From contig NZ_CP110128.1 in the NCBI RefSeq assembly GCF_028471945.1, positions 298,501 to 362,500 of the forward strand: 64,000 nt of DNA. The letters run 5' to 3'. The notes below the pieces were generated by a model. The model was not told the DNA's origin, did not search any database, and saw only the letters and a program-made list of their open reading frames with translations. Shown piece by piece: positions 18,573-26,784 of the stretch (position 1 is its first letter; each line of letters opens with the position of its first letter). The position numbers were made by a program, and so were the translations under genes. This DNA is from Pseudomonas sp. WJP1 (lineage in GTDB: Bacteria; Pseudomonadota; Gammaproteobacteria; Pseudomonadales; Pseudomonadaceae).

Positions 18573-19011
18573 GCACGGCTCCGAAGGTAGAGATGAGCGG
18601 CATTCTACGCCGCAAGCCGACCCTCGTTCGAAACTATTCCCGCGTGTGATGGCTTCGCTGGCAATCGTGGGGGTGATGGTAGGGTTGATGATCGGTCGCC
18701 TGACCACCCCCGACCCCAGCGAATTGCAGCAGATCGAAGTGACGGACGACGGGTTGGTGGTGTGGTTCAACAATGAGCCCAAGACCCACGGCGAGATCGT
18801 GGAAGGCAGTGTCGCGCTGTTGTTCGAAGCGCAGGGCAAGGCGCAAAAAGGCCAGCTCAAGCTCAACGGCAAGGATGTGAACTGGCGAACGCGATTGAGT
18901 GACGGGGGATTGTTGCTGACGCTGGTGGCGGCCCGCCCCCTTCAGGGTGAGTGGGCCGGTAGCGAGGTCGATGACCGCTGGCGGCTGGAGATCCATCTCC
19001 GGGAGCAATAA
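18571..19011 (+). CDS. Small single-pass membrane protein of unknown function
   Basis: A 146-residue protein not recognised by name. A polar, charged N terminus (1-26) precedes one membrane segment (about 26-43, VMASLAIVGVMVGLMIG), then a mainly beta, probably periplasmic domain (DDGLVVWFNNEP, GSVALLFEAQGKAQ, LKLNGKDVNWRTRLSDGGLLL). The ATG at 18571 has AAGGA eleven bases upstream; an internal start at 18649 has no ribosome site and would cut into the membrane segment. Its start codon and that of trmL overlap in CATG. The stop codon merges with the first base of the 80-bp tandem repeat. Confidence 0.75.
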   Translation: MHGSEGRDERHSTPQADPRSKLFPRVMASLAIVGVMVGLMIGRLTTPDPSELQQIEVTDDGLVVWFNNEPKTHGEIVEGSVALLFEAQGKAQKGQLKLNGKDVNWRTRLSDGGLLLTLVAARPLQGEWAGSEVDDRWRLEIHLREQ

Positions 19012-19213
19012 AAGAGGGAATCCCCGGCCTGCCTGTACCAAGGTCCCCAAAACGGGAGGGCTCATCGCTTGTGCGGTGTGAGCCCGGTGTAAAGAGGGAA
19101 TCCCCGGCCTGCCTGTACCAAGGACCCCAAAACGGGAGGGCTCGTCGCTTGTGCGGTGTGAGCCCGGTGTAAAGAGGGAATCCCCGGCCTGCCTGTACCA
19201 AGGTCCCCGAAAC
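19011..19213. repeat. 80-bp tandem repeat, about 2.5 copies
   Basis: Unit 1 is 19011-19090 and unit 2 is 19091-19170; they differ at two of 80 positions. Unit 3 starts at 19171, follows the unit for about 38 bp and then diverges. Each full unit contains an inverted repeat (GGGCTC...GAGCCC, for example 19058-19085). The unit length is not a multiple of three, so it is not a coding repeat. It begins within the stop codon of the upstream membrane protein gene. Confidence 0.93.
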
Positions 19214-19301
19214 TGGGTAGTGATCTGAATCACTGATGGGACTACTGCAGGGGGCGTGCCAGGTTTTAACAAGTTGAAACAGAAAGTCGCGTGGAAAAGC
19301 T

Positions 19302-19335
19302 GAAAGCCCCGTAATCCGGGGCTTTCGTGTTTTTT
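19302..19335 (+). terminator. Rho-independent terminator
   Basis: A perfect 10-bp stem GAAAGCCCCG/CGGGGCTTTC with a 5-base loop is followed by GTGTTTTTT. It would end transcription coming from the membrane protein gene and through the 80-bp repeats. Confidence 0.85.
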
Positions 19336-19437
19336 CGATAGGGGTTCGATTACGAATACAAGCGGGGTTTTGGATCAGTTGCCGTGCGCGATTGCGGTTC
19401 ACGGTGCATTCAGGCGGTGCACGGCAGCCCAAAAAGC

Positions 19438-19522
19438 TTCGCGAGCAGGCTCGCTCCCACAAGGTTCGGTAGCGTTAGTGAGAACACTACAAATCCACTG
19501 TGGGAGCGAGCCTGCTCGCGAA
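19438..19522. repeat. REP pair (REPIN-like inverted repeat)
   Basis: ttcgcgagcaggctcgctcc and its reverse complement, extended by CACA/TGTG, enclose a spacer of about 37 bp just downstream of ntrC. Confidence 0.9.
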
Positions 19523-19556
19523 TTGGGTGTGACGGTCAGTGAAGAATCAAGGCTGA

Positions 19557-20993
19557 TTAACCCTCATCCCCCTCATCATCATCCCCACCATCTACCTTCA
19601 TCCCCAGCTCCTTGATCTTGCGCGTCAGGGTATTGCGCCCCCAGCCCAGCAACACGGCGGCATCGCGGCGGCGGCCGGCGGTGTGCTTGAGGGCGGTTTC
19701 GATCATGATCCGCTCGAAGGTCGGCACGGCGCTGTCCAGCAGGCTGGACTGGCCGCGAGCCAGCGCCTGGTCGGCCCATTGGCGCAATGCCTGTTCCCAG
19801 TTGGTCACCGGGGCCGAATCCTGAGGCAGGCTCAGCAGTTCCGGTGGCAGGTCGCCGATATGCACTTCGCGACCCGAGGCCATCACGGTGATCCAGCGGC
19901 ACGTGTTCTCCAGCTGGCGCACGTTGCCCGGCCATGGCAGGTTTTTCAGGTATTCCTCGGTTTCGTTTTTCAGCAATTTCGGCTCGACCGCCAGCTCCTG
20001 CGCTGCACGGCCGAGGAAGTGCTTGGCCAGGGTCGGGATGTCTTCGCGACGGTCCGACAGGCGCGGTATGTGGATGCGGATCACGTTGAGACGGTGGAAC
20101 AAGTCTTCCCGGAATTTCCCGGCATTCACCAGGGTTTCAAGGTTCTGGTGCGTGGCGGCGATGATCCGCACGTCCACCTTGACCGGGACGTGACCACCGA
20201 CACGGTAGAACTCGCCATCAGCCAGTACCCGCAGCAAACGAGTCTGGGTGTCCGCCGGCATGTCGCCGATTTCGTCGAGGAACAGCGTGCCCCCGTCCGC
20301 CTGCTCGAATCGCCCGCGACGCAGGTTGGCGGCACCGGTGAACGCACCTTTTTCGTGGCCGAACAGCTCGGATTCCATCAGGTCTTTCGGGATCGCCGCC
20401 ATGTTCAATGCAATGAACGGTGAAGCGGCCCGCGGGCTGTGGCGGTGCAGGGCGTGGGCCACCAGTTCTTTACCGGTGCCGGATTCGCCGTTGATCAGTA
20501 CGGTGATGTTGGAGTGGCTCAAGCGCCCGATGGCGCGAAACACTTCCTGCATCGCTGGCGCTTCGCCGATGATTTCCGGGGTGCGGGTCAGTGCGACCGG
20601 GACTTCCAGGCCTTGTTGTTCCTGAGCGTGCTGATTCGCGCGCTTGACCAGGGAGACCGCTTCGTCGACATCGAACGGCTTGGGCAGGTATTCAAAGGCG
20701 CCGCCCTGATAGGACGCGACAGCGCTGTCCAGATCGGAGTGCGCGGTCATGATGATCACTGGCAGCCGGGGGTGTTGCTCGCGAATCCGCGCCAGAAGGT
20801 CCAGGCCGCTCGCACCGGGCATGCGGATGTCGGAGATGATCACGTCCGGCTGCTGGCGCGCCAGGCGGCTCATCACGCCATCGGCGCTGTCGAAGCTTTG
20901 CGTGGTCATGCCTTCCTGCTGCAAGGCTTTTTCCAGGACCCAGCGGATAGAACGGTCGTCATCGACGATCCACACGGTTTCACTACGGCTCAT
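19557..20993 (-). CDS. ntrC: Nitrogen regulation response regulator NtrC (NRI)
   Basis: A 478-residue sigma-54 activator. The receiver domain holds the acidic pocket DDD at 11-13 and phosphoacceptor Asp55. The central AAA+ domain has Walker A GESGTGKE, the sigma-54 contact loop GAFTGA and Walker B GGTLFLDEIGDMP. The C-terminal Fis-like helix-turn-helix (RRRDAAVLLGWGRNTLTRKIKEL) is followed by an acidic tail DGGDDDEGDEG. It activates glnA and other nitrogen-scavenging genes when phosphorylated by NtrB. It overlaps ntrB as ATGA. Confidence 0.97.
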   Translation of the reverse strand: MSRSETVWIVDDDRSIRWVLEKALQQEGMTTQSFDSADGVMSRLARQQPDVIISDIRMPGASGLDLLARIREQHPRLPVIIMTAHSDLDSAVASYQGGAFEYLPKPFDVDEAVSLVKRANQHAQEQQGLEVPVALTRTPEIIGEAPAMQEVFRAIGRLSHSNITVLINGESGTGKELVAHALHRHSPRAASPFIALNMAAIPKDLMESELFGHEKGAFTGAANLRRGRFEQADGGTLFLDEIGDMPADTQTRLLRVLADGEFYRVGGHVPVKVDVRIIAATHQNLETLVNAGKFREDLFHRLNVIRIHIPRLSDRREDIPTLAKHFLGRAAQELAVEPKLLKNETEEYLKNLPWPGNVRQLENTCRWITVMASGREVHIGDLPPELLSLPQDSAPVTNWEQALRQWADQALARGQSSLLDSAVPTFERIMIETALKHTAGRRRDAAVLLGWGRNTLTRKIKELGMKVDGGDDDEGDEG

Positions 20994-22075
20994 GTCGATG
21001 TGGCTCCTTGTTCCAGTGGCAGAAAGATCGAGAAGGTGGTGTGGCCGGGGTGGCTGTCACATTCGATCAAGCCCTGGTGCTGGCTGATGATGTTCTGGGT
21101 AATGGCCAGGCCCAGCCCGGTACCGTCCGGACGGCCGCTGACCATGGGGAAAAAGATGGTTTCCTGAAGATCCGCAGGAATGCCCGGTCCGTTGTCGATG
21201 ATTTCGATCTTGGTCACCAGGCGATGGCGCACGTGGCCGATGGTGAACTGGCGCATGGCGCGGGTGCGCAGGCTGATGCGGCCCAGGCGCAGCTCATTCT
21301 GGCTGCTGATGGCCTGCATCGCATTGCGCACGATGTTCAGCACGGCCTGGATCATTTGTTCGCGATCGATCAGGACGTCTGGAATACTCGGGTCGTAGTC
21401 GCGCACCAAAGTGATGCAGCCCTGGCTTTCGGCCTCGACCAGATGGCAGACGCGTTCCAGCACCTCGTGGATGTTGCACATGGCCAGCGATGGCAGTTTG
21501 TTCGAGCCGAGCATGCGATCGACCAGGTTGCGCAGGCGGTCGGCCTCTTCAATGATGACATTGGTGTAATCGCGCAGGCTTTCTTCCGGCAGCTCGCGGG
21601 CCAGCAGCTGTGCCGCGCCGCGAATACCGCCCAGCGGATTCTTGATTTCGTGAGCCAGGCCGCGCACCAGCATCTTGCTGGTTTCCTGCTTTGAAAGCTG
21701 CGCTTCTTCCTTGGTGATGCGCAACAAACGGTCGCGGGGGTGGACTTCGAGCAGCAGCAATGTGTCTCCGCCTGAAAGGATCGGCGTTACCGCGTAATCG
21801 ACCGTGAGGGTCTGGCCGGTAAGTGCGGTAAGCATCGCTTCGCGCTTGGTAAAGGGATGCGCCTGCTGTACCGCCTGGCGCAACGAATTCAGCGCCTCGG
21901 TGGATTCGGTAAACAGCTCGCTGATGAACTGCCCATGGCTGCGCTGGCCGCTGATGGCCAGGAGCATCTCCGCCGCGGGGTTCATGTACTCAAGGCGCAG
22001 TTCGGCGTTGAGCAGGATGGTGGCGGTGGTCAGGTTGTCGAGCAGCAAGCGGTGTAGTGCGTCGCTGATGGTCAT
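20990..22075 (-). CDS. ntrB: Nitrogen regulation sensor histidine kinase NtrB (NRII)
   Basis: A 361-residue soluble kinase-phosphatase. An N-terminal PAS domain (LLDNLTTATILLNAELRLEYMNPAAE) is followed by the HisKA motif RGLAHEIKNPLGG and the HATPase boxes (NIVRNAMQA, IIDNGPGIP, GTGLGLAI). It senses nitrogen state through PII and sets NtrC phosphorylation. A palindrome resembling an NtrC site lies about 190 bp upstream (22263-22281), which suggests autoregulation. Confidence 0.96.
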   Translation of the reverse strand: MTISDALHRLLLDNLTTATILLNAELRLEYMNPAAEMLLAISGQRSHGQFISELFTESTEALNSLRQAVQQAHPFTKREAMLTALTGQTLTVDYAVTPILSGGDTLLLLEVHPRDRLLRITKEEAQLSKQETSKMLVRGLAHEIKNPLGGIRGAAQLLARELPEESLRDYTNVIIEEADRLRNLVDRMLGSNKLPSLAMCNIHEVLERVCHLVEAESQGCITLVRDYDPSIPDVLIDREQMIQAVLNIVRNAMQAISSQNELRLGRISLRTRAMRQFTIGHVRHRLVTKIEIIDNGPGIPADLQETIFFPMVSGRPDGTGLGLAITQNIISQHQGLIECDSHPGHTTFSIFLPLEQGATST

Positions 22076-22262
22076 TCAGGACCTCTTTTGGCGCATGAAT
22101 AAAGAGCTGATGCGAGCAAACTGCAAAAACCAAACCAAGGCTCTGAAAAGAAGCGTTTAAGCGCTGAAACGGGCGTTTGACGCTCGATTGCGTGGCGCTT
22201 TGCCAGATTGTTCGGGTACTTTCGAACCAAAATGGGTTGGAATTTGAACGCGGTGCAACCAA

Positions 22263-22281
22263 TCGCACCAATATAGTGCGA
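22263..22281. promoter_or_regulatory. Candidate NtrC-binding palindrome upstream of ntrB
   Basis: The sequence TCGCACCAATATAGTGCGA is a dyad with 6-bp arms (TCGCAC/GTGCGA). The core GCACCA-N3-TAGTGC is close to the enterobacterial NtrC consensus (GCACCA-N3-TGGTGC). Its position between the DUF4124 gene and ntrB fits autoregulation of ntrBC. No footprint evidence is available from sequence. Confidence 0.5.
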
Positions 22282-22296
22282 AAAATCAAACGAGGC

Positions 22297-22326
22297 TAAA
22301 ACAAGCGCAAGTCCTTCAGCGCTTGT
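22297..22326 (-). terminator. Terminator-like hairpin at the end of the DUF4124 gene
   Basis: On the minus strand ACAAGCGC and GCGCTTGT form an 8-bp stem around a 10-base loop that includes the stop codon, followed by a short T run (TTGTTTTAG). It would separate the DUF4124 gene from ntrBC. Confidence 0.55.
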
Positions 22327-22831
22327 GCACTCGCTGCAAGGTAAAGGTCACCGTGGGGCTCTGCTGTACGACTGTTTCGCCGTCGATCACTTGCACGGCG
22401 ACGCTGTGCAAGCCGCGATCGATGTTCACCAGCTGCAGGATCGGTACGTTGCCTGGCTGGCCATAGGGTTGCCCATCCAGTAAAAGCCTGAACAGGTGCG
22501 AGCCTTGTAGGCGCGGTTTGATCAGCACGTTGACGGTGAAGGTGCCGTTGTTGGCGCGCAAGGCCCCTTCGTTGGGCAGGCCTGTCAGCTCAAGAACCTC
22601 GTAGGCACTGTTTATCTGCTCGCGGCTGTTGATGGGGGTGGGCGGAGCAGGTTCGCTGGGCGGTTGGCGCTCGATACGGTTCAAAGGTGGCAAATCAACC
22701 GCCTGGGCGCTAACGCCATCGGGTGGTTGATTGCTGTACGCCGTGTTGCCGGCAGCATCGGTGTACTTGTAGATCTGGGCCATTGCAGGAAAGCCTGATA
22801 ACAGCCCCAGGAACAATAAGAGTGGCCGCAT
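22316..22831 (-). CDS. DUF4124 domain-containing exported protein
   Basis: A 171-residue protein with a signal peptide (1-18, ending PAMA). The DUF4124 motif follows directly (IYKYTDAAGNTAYSNQPPDG). The C-terminal half looks like a beta-sandwich (FTVNVLIKPRLQGSHLFRLLLDGQPYG). Function is unknown; DUF4124 proteins commonly lie next to glnA-ntrBC in Pseudomonas. It is 25 bp downstream of the cupin gene on the same strand. Confidence 0.88.
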   Translation of the reverse strand: MRPLLLFLGLLSGFPAMAQIYKYTDAAGNTAYSNQPPDGVSAQAVDLPPLNRIERQPPSEPAPPTPINSREQINSAYEVLELTGLPNEGALRANNGTFTVNVLIKPRLQGSHLFRLLLDGQPYGQPGNVPILQLVNIDRGLHSVAVQVIDGETVVQQSPTVTFTLQRVHKR

Positions 22832-22856
22832 TCAGGCTCCCTGTGAGCAGCAAAAA

Positions 22857-23279
22857 TTACTCCGACAAAGGAATACCCTCGCTGCCAGCATAGAACACGA
22901 TAAGTTCTACCGGTTCCTCACCGGTGACTCCGCGGTGGGTGATATTGACCATTTCGGCCACGGCTTCGCCTTGTTTGACGCGCCGGATCTGACCACTGTC
23001 CTTGCTTTCTATCGTCAGCTCGCCGCTGAGGATATACGCCGCATTTGGCATGACGTGGGTATGCCATGGAAGTTGCGTATTGGCCGGGATCTTCAGCTTA
23101 AGCACTGACAGTTCAGGTTCGGCGTAAGGGTAGTGAGTGTAAGGCGTGTCGTCCCAGGATCTGCTGCTTTGCAACAGGACTTTGCGTTCGATCGCTGTTG
23201 GGGACGCGGAGTTGCTACAGCCCTGCAAGGCGAGGGCGACGAGGGCGGTAATTAGGGGGGTGAGCATGGATCGCTTCAT
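22857..23279 (-). CDS. Cupin-domain lipoprotein
   Basis: A 140-residue protein with a lipoprotein signal (MKRSMLTPLITALVALALQGC, Cys21 as lipidation site). The cupin core is visible: PWHTHVMPNAAYILSGELTIE (motif 1 with two His), then KQGEAVAEMVNITHRG (motif 2). Metal binding by the His residues is likely; the substrate is unknown. The ATG at 23279 is preceded by AAGGACGGAAAC; the frame extends upstream but without a signal peptide. Confidence 0.85.
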   Translation of the reverse strand: MKRSMLTPLITALVALALQGCSNSASPTAIERKVLLQSSRSWDDTPYTHYPYAEPELSVLKLKIPANTQLPWHTHVMPNAAYILSGELTIESKDSGQIRRVKQGEAVAEMVNITHRGVTGEEPVELIVFYAGSEGIPLSE

Positions 23280-23396
23280 GTTTCCGTCCTTTGAGTTCAA
23301 GACGGTACAGGCTACGGGGCGCTCATATTTTTTTAAGCCGGACGTTGCCGGGAATGCCCGGGGAAACATGGACTGTTTGCGTGAGACGTTGCCTAC

Positions 23397-23425
23397 AAAA
23401 AAAGGCCTCCCGAAGGAGGCCTCTT
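23397..23425 (-). terminator. Rho-independent terminator of glnA
   Basis: On the minus strand GAGGCCTCC-TTCG-GGAGGCCTT is followed by a T run. The UUCG-type tetraloop makes the hairpin very stable. It lies about 30 bp after the glnA stop. Confidence 0.95.
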
Positions 23426-23455
23426 TGTCACGCCGCTTGCGCAGGCGCTACCGGA

Positions 23456-24862
23456 TTAGCAGCTGTAGTACAGCTCGTATTCCAGTGGGTGTACGAAGGT
23501 ACGTACCTTGATTTCTTCTTCGCTTTTCAGGGCGATGTAAGCGTCGATGAAGTCGTCGCTGAAAACGCCGCCTTTGGTCAGGAACGCACGACCTTTGTCC
23601 AGCTCTTCCAGGGCTTCTTTCAGGCTGCCGCAAACTTGTGGGATCTCTTTCGCCTCTTCAGGCGGCAGGTCGTACAGGTTTTTGTCAGCTGCGTCGCCAG
23701 GGTGGATCTTGTTCTGGATGCCGTCCAGGCCAGCCATCAGCAGTGCAGCGAAGCACAGGTACGGGTTGGCAGCCGGATCCGGGAAGCGTGCTTCGATACG
23801 GCGGGCTTTCGGGCTCGACACGTAAGGAATACGGATCGAAGCCGAGCGGTTACGAGCCGAGTAGGCCAGCATTACCGGAGCTTCGAAGCCTGGAACCAGG
23901 CGCTTGTAGGAGTTGGTTGCCGGGTTGGTGAAGCCGTTCAGGGCCTTACCGTGCTTGATGATGCCGCCGATGAAGTACAGGGCGGTATCGGACAGGCCGG
24001 CATAACCTTCGCCAGCGAAGGTGTTCTTGCCTTCTTTCCAGATCGACATGTGTACGTGCATACCCGAGCCGTTGTCGCCGTACAGAGGCTTAGGCATGAA
24101 GGTAGCGGTACGGCCGTAGGCATCGGCAACGTTGTGCACGACGTACTTCAGGGTTTGGGTCTCGTCGGCTTTCTTCACCAGGGTGTTGAACTTGACGCCG
24201 ATTTCGTTCTGGCCGGCAGTTGCCACTTCGTGGTGGTGAACTTCGACGGTCAGGCCCATTTCTTCCAGTGCGTTGCACATGGAGGTACGGATTTCGTGGT
24301 CGTGGTCGAACGGCGGAACCGGGAAGTAGCCACCTTTGACGCCTGGACGGTGGCCTTTGTTGCCGCCTTCGATGTCCTGGTCGGACATCCAGGAACCTTG
24401 TTCGGAGTAGATCTTGAACATGGAGCCGGAAATGTCGGACTTGAACTTCACTTGGTCGAAGATGAAGAACTCTGGCTCTGGACCGGCGAACACGGTGTCA
24501 CCGATACCGGTGGATTTCAGGTGCTCTTCGGCGCGCTTGGCGATCGCACGTGGGTCGCGGTCGTAGCCTTGCATGCTCGAAGGTTCGATGATGTCGCAGA
24601 CCAGGATCAGGGTCGGCTCTTCGGTGAACGGGTCCAGAACAGCGGTGGAGTCGTCCGGCAGCAGGATCATGTCGGAGGCTTCGATGCCTTTCCAGCCAGC
24701 GATGGAGGAGCCGTCGAACATTTTGCCGACTTCAAAGAAGTCATCGTCCAGCGCATCGCGAGCCGGCATGGTCACGTGGTGCTGAGTGCCCTTGGTGTCT
24801 GTGAAGCGCAGATCAATCCACTTGACGTCATGATCTTTGATGAGTTGAACCGACTTCGACAT
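23456..24862 (-). CDS. glnA: Type I glutamine synthetase GlnA
   Basis: A 468-residue dodecameric enzyme that makes glutamine from glutamate, ATP and ammonia. Signatures are visible: [17 protein letters not shown], the ATP-binding [26 protein letters not shown], and the adenylylation loop [10 protein letters not shown] with the target Tyr. Length matches E. coli GS (469). A sigma-54 -24/-12 element lies about 100 bp upstream and a strong terminator follows. ntrBC lies downstream on the same strand after two small genes, so the operon is split. Confidence 0.98.
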   Translation of the reverse strand: MSKSVQLIKDHDVKWIDLRFTDTKGTQHHVTMPARDALDDDFFEVGKMFDGSSIAGWKGIEASDMILLPDDSTAVLDPFTEEPTLILVCDIIEPSSMQGYDRDPRAIAKRAEEHLKSTGIGDTVFAGPEPEFFIFDQVKFKSDISGSMFKIYSEQGSWMSDQDIEGGNKGHRPGVKGGYFPVPPFDHDHEIRTSMCNALEEMGLTVEVHHHEVATAGQNEIGVKFNTLVKKADETQTLKYVVHNVADAYGRTATFMPKPLYGDNGSGMHVHMSIWKEGKNTFAGEGYAGLSDTALYFIGGIIKHGKALNGFTNPATNSYKRLVPGFEAPVMLAYSARNRSASIRIPYVSSPKARRIEARFPDPAANPYLCFAALLMAGLDGIQNKIHPGDAADKNLYDLPPEEAKEIPQVCGSLKEALEELDKGRAFLTKGGVFSDDFIDAYIALKSEEEIKVRTFVHPLEYELYYSC

Positions 24863-24959
24863 AGTGTCCTCCGGGTGGATTAGGGCTGGTAGTGGATGCC
24901 CTTAAATGTTTGTGATGCCGGCGCGAATACTCTGCCAAGGCAACCTGCCTCACAAGGGA

Positions 24960-24974
24960 GCAAATTGCATGCCA
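24960..24974 (-). promoter_or_regulatory. Sigma-54 (-24/-12) promoter of glnA
   Basis: On the minus strand TGGCATGCAATTTGC has GG-N10-GC spacing and matches the TGGCAC-N5-TTGC consensus except at one position. The start point would be near 24948, giving a leader of about 85 nt. Sigma-54 control of glnA with NtrC is well known in this group. Confidence 0.8.
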
Positions 24975-25120
24975 GTGCCCCACCATGGGTTTTTTGCCCC
25001 AAATTCACGCTTATAGAGGTGCAAAAGGCTTTAAAGCAGAAAAATGCGCCCCTTAATGTGGCGCTGAAATCGAAATATGACCTGTTTTGGTGCGTGCAAA
25101 ACCTTCTGCACATTAACTGG

Positions 25121-25148
25121 TTAAACCTTGAGCAATTTCCGCTATAAT
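25121..25148 (+). promoter_or_regulatory. Candidate sigma-70 promoter of thiI
   Basis: A perfect -10 hexamer TATAAT lies at 25143-25148, with TTAAAC 16 bp upstream as a weak -35. It is 43 bp before the thiI ATG. Confidence 0.5.
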
Positions 25149-25190
25149 CCGCGCCCCCCTTTTTCGGCAGGCCTTGCGCGCGCTGTTTCC

Positions 25191-26645
25191 ATGAAATTAA
25201 TCGTAAAAGTCTTTCCAGAGATCACCATCAAGAGCCGCCCGGTACGGATGCGTTTCATCCGCCAGTTGGCCAAGAACATCCGTGCCGTGCTCCGTGACCT
25301 GGACCCGGCTGTGGTGGTGAACGGCGTGTGGGACAATCTCGAGCTGGAGACCCGCGTCAGCGACCCCAAGGCCCTGAAGGAGATGGGCGAGCGCCTGAGC
25401 TGCATGCCGGGCATCGCGCACTTCCTGCAAATCGACGAGTACCCGCTGGGTGACTTCGATGACATCGTCGAGAAGTGCAAGCAGCACTACGGTGATGCAC
25501 TGGCCGGGAAGATTTTCTCGGTACGTTGCAAACGCGCCGGCAAGCACCCATTTAGCTCCATAGACATCGAAAAATATGTCGGCAGCCAGTTGCGCCGTCA
25601 GTGCGGTGCCGCCGGAATCGACCTGAAAAAGCCTGAAATCGAAGTTCGCATCGAAGTTCGCGACCAACGGTTGTTCGTGATCCACAGTCAGCACAACGGT
25701 ATCGGCGGTTATCCGCTGGGTGCGCTGGAACAGACGTTGGTGCTGATGTCCGGTGGCTTCGATTCCACCGTTGCGGCCTACCAGATCATGCGCCGCGGCC
25801 TGATGGCGCATTTCTGCTTCTTTAACCTGGGTGGACGTGCCCACGAATTGGGCGTCATGGAAGTCGCGCATTTCATCTGGAAGAAGTACGGCAGCTCGCA
25901 ACGCGTGTTATTTGTCAGTGTGCCGTTCGAAGAAGTGCTGGGAGAAATTCTCGGCAAAGTCGATAACAGTCATATGGGCGTAGTATTGAAGCGTATGATG
26001 TTGCGCGCTTCCTCCCAAATTGCCGATCGACTGCACATCGAAGCGCTGGTGACCGGTGAGGCGATCTCCCAGGTGTCGAGCCAGACGTTGCCGAACCTGT
26101 CGGTGATCGATTGCGTGACCGACAAACTGGTCTTGCGCCCGCTGATTGCCAGCCACAAGCAGGACATCATCGACACGGCCAACGAAATCGGCACCGCCGA
26201 CTTCGCCAGGCACATGCCGGAGTACTGCGGGGTCATCTCGGTGAACCCCAAGACCGCTGCCAAGCGCCATCGCGTGGAGCACGAAGAGAAAGAATTCGAC
26301 ATGGCAGTCCTTGAGCGTGCGCTCGAGAACGCCAAACTGGTACCGATCGATCGCGTGATCGACGAATTGGGCCAGGACCTGCAGATTGAAGAAGTCAGCG
26401 AAGCGCTGGCCGGTCAGATCGTCATCGACATCCGTCACCCGGATGCCGCTGAAGACGACCCGCTGGACCTTGCTGGCATCGAGGTACAAACGATGCCGTT
26501 TTATGCACTGAACGCTCGTTTCAAGGAACTGGACCCTACTCGCCAGTACCTGCTTTATTGCGACAAAGGCGTGATGAGTCGCCTGCATGCCCACCATTTG
26601 CTCAGTGAGGGACATGCCAATGTGCGCGTTTATCGACCGAGCTAA
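25191..26645 (+). CDS. thiI: tRNA 4-thiouridine synthase / sulfurtransferase ThiI
   Basis: A 484-residue protein that installs s4U8 in tRNA and passes sulfur to thiamin thiazole synthesis. Domains in order: ferredoxin-like and THUMP domain (1-170), PP-loop ATPase with SGGFDST at about 185, and a C-terminal rhodanese domain with the persulfide Cys in [10 protein letters not shown]. The presence of the rhodanese domain places it with the gamma-proteobacterial type. The ATG at 25191 matches the family start [19 protein letters not shown]; the frame extends 63 bp further upstream. Confidence 0.97.
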   Translation: MKLIVKVFPEITIKSRPVRMRFIRQLAKNIRAVLRDLDPAVVVNGVWDNLELETRVSDPKALKEMGERLSCMPGIAHFLQIDEYPLGDFDDIVEKCKQHYGDALAGKIFSVRCKRAGKHPFSSIDIEKYVGSQLRRQCGAAGIDLKKPEIEVRIEVRDQRLFVIHSQHNGIGGYPLGALEQTLVLMSGGFDSTVAAYQIMRRGLMAHFCFFNLGGRAHELGVMEVAHFIWKKYGSSQRVLFVSVPFEEVLGEILGKVDNSHMGVVLKRMMLRASSQIADRLHIEALVTGEAISQVSSQTLPNLSVIDCVTDKLVLRPLIASHKQDIIDTANEIGTADFARHMPEYCGVISVNPKTAAKRHRVEHEEKEFDMAVLERALENAKLVPIDRVIDELGQDLQIEEVSEALAGQIVIDIRHPDAAEDDPLDLAGIEVQTMPFYALNARFKELDPTRQYLLYCDKGVMSRLHAHHLLSEGHANVRVYRPS

Positions 26646-26784
26646 GTGCCCGGGGCTGTTTGCCTGTGGCTTGCGTCACCGGCCCCCCGACGCCGCCGTC
26701 AAGCTGTAACGGCAAGGCCTGACTCTACTGTAAATCGCTGCCAAGACTTGTCAGCACACCGAATCCTCTGATCGAGATACACAA

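Larger units (their letters stand above)
19214..19556. other. Intergenic region with terminator and REP pair
   Basis: After the tandem repeat I see no gene. The stretch holds a strong hairpin terminator (19302-19335) and a REP pair (19438-19522) before the end of ntrC. Confidence 0.7.
24863..25190. other. Divergent promoter region glnA / thiI
   Basis: The 328 bp hold the sigma-54 promoter of glnA (24960-24974), several GGTGC half-sites further from glnA (for example 25017-25021 and 25089-25099) that could belong to NtrC sites, and the TATAAT box of thiI (25143-25148). No gene is seen. Confidence 0.6.

Noticed and set aside
19011..19213. Possible CRISPR array
   Set aside because: Units are contiguous 80-bp tandem copies with no unique spacers and no cas genes.
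18863..19462. Minus-strand frames through the 80-bp repeat (repeated GTLVQAGRGFPL-like peptides)
   Set aside because: The 80-bp period shifts frame with each copy, so the apparent peptide repeats come from different frames; no ribosome site or family match.
25081..25100. Strong NtrC site upstream of glnA
   Set aside because: Only a right half-site (TGGTGC) is convincing; the left half matches about 3 of 6, so it is mentioned only as a possibility.
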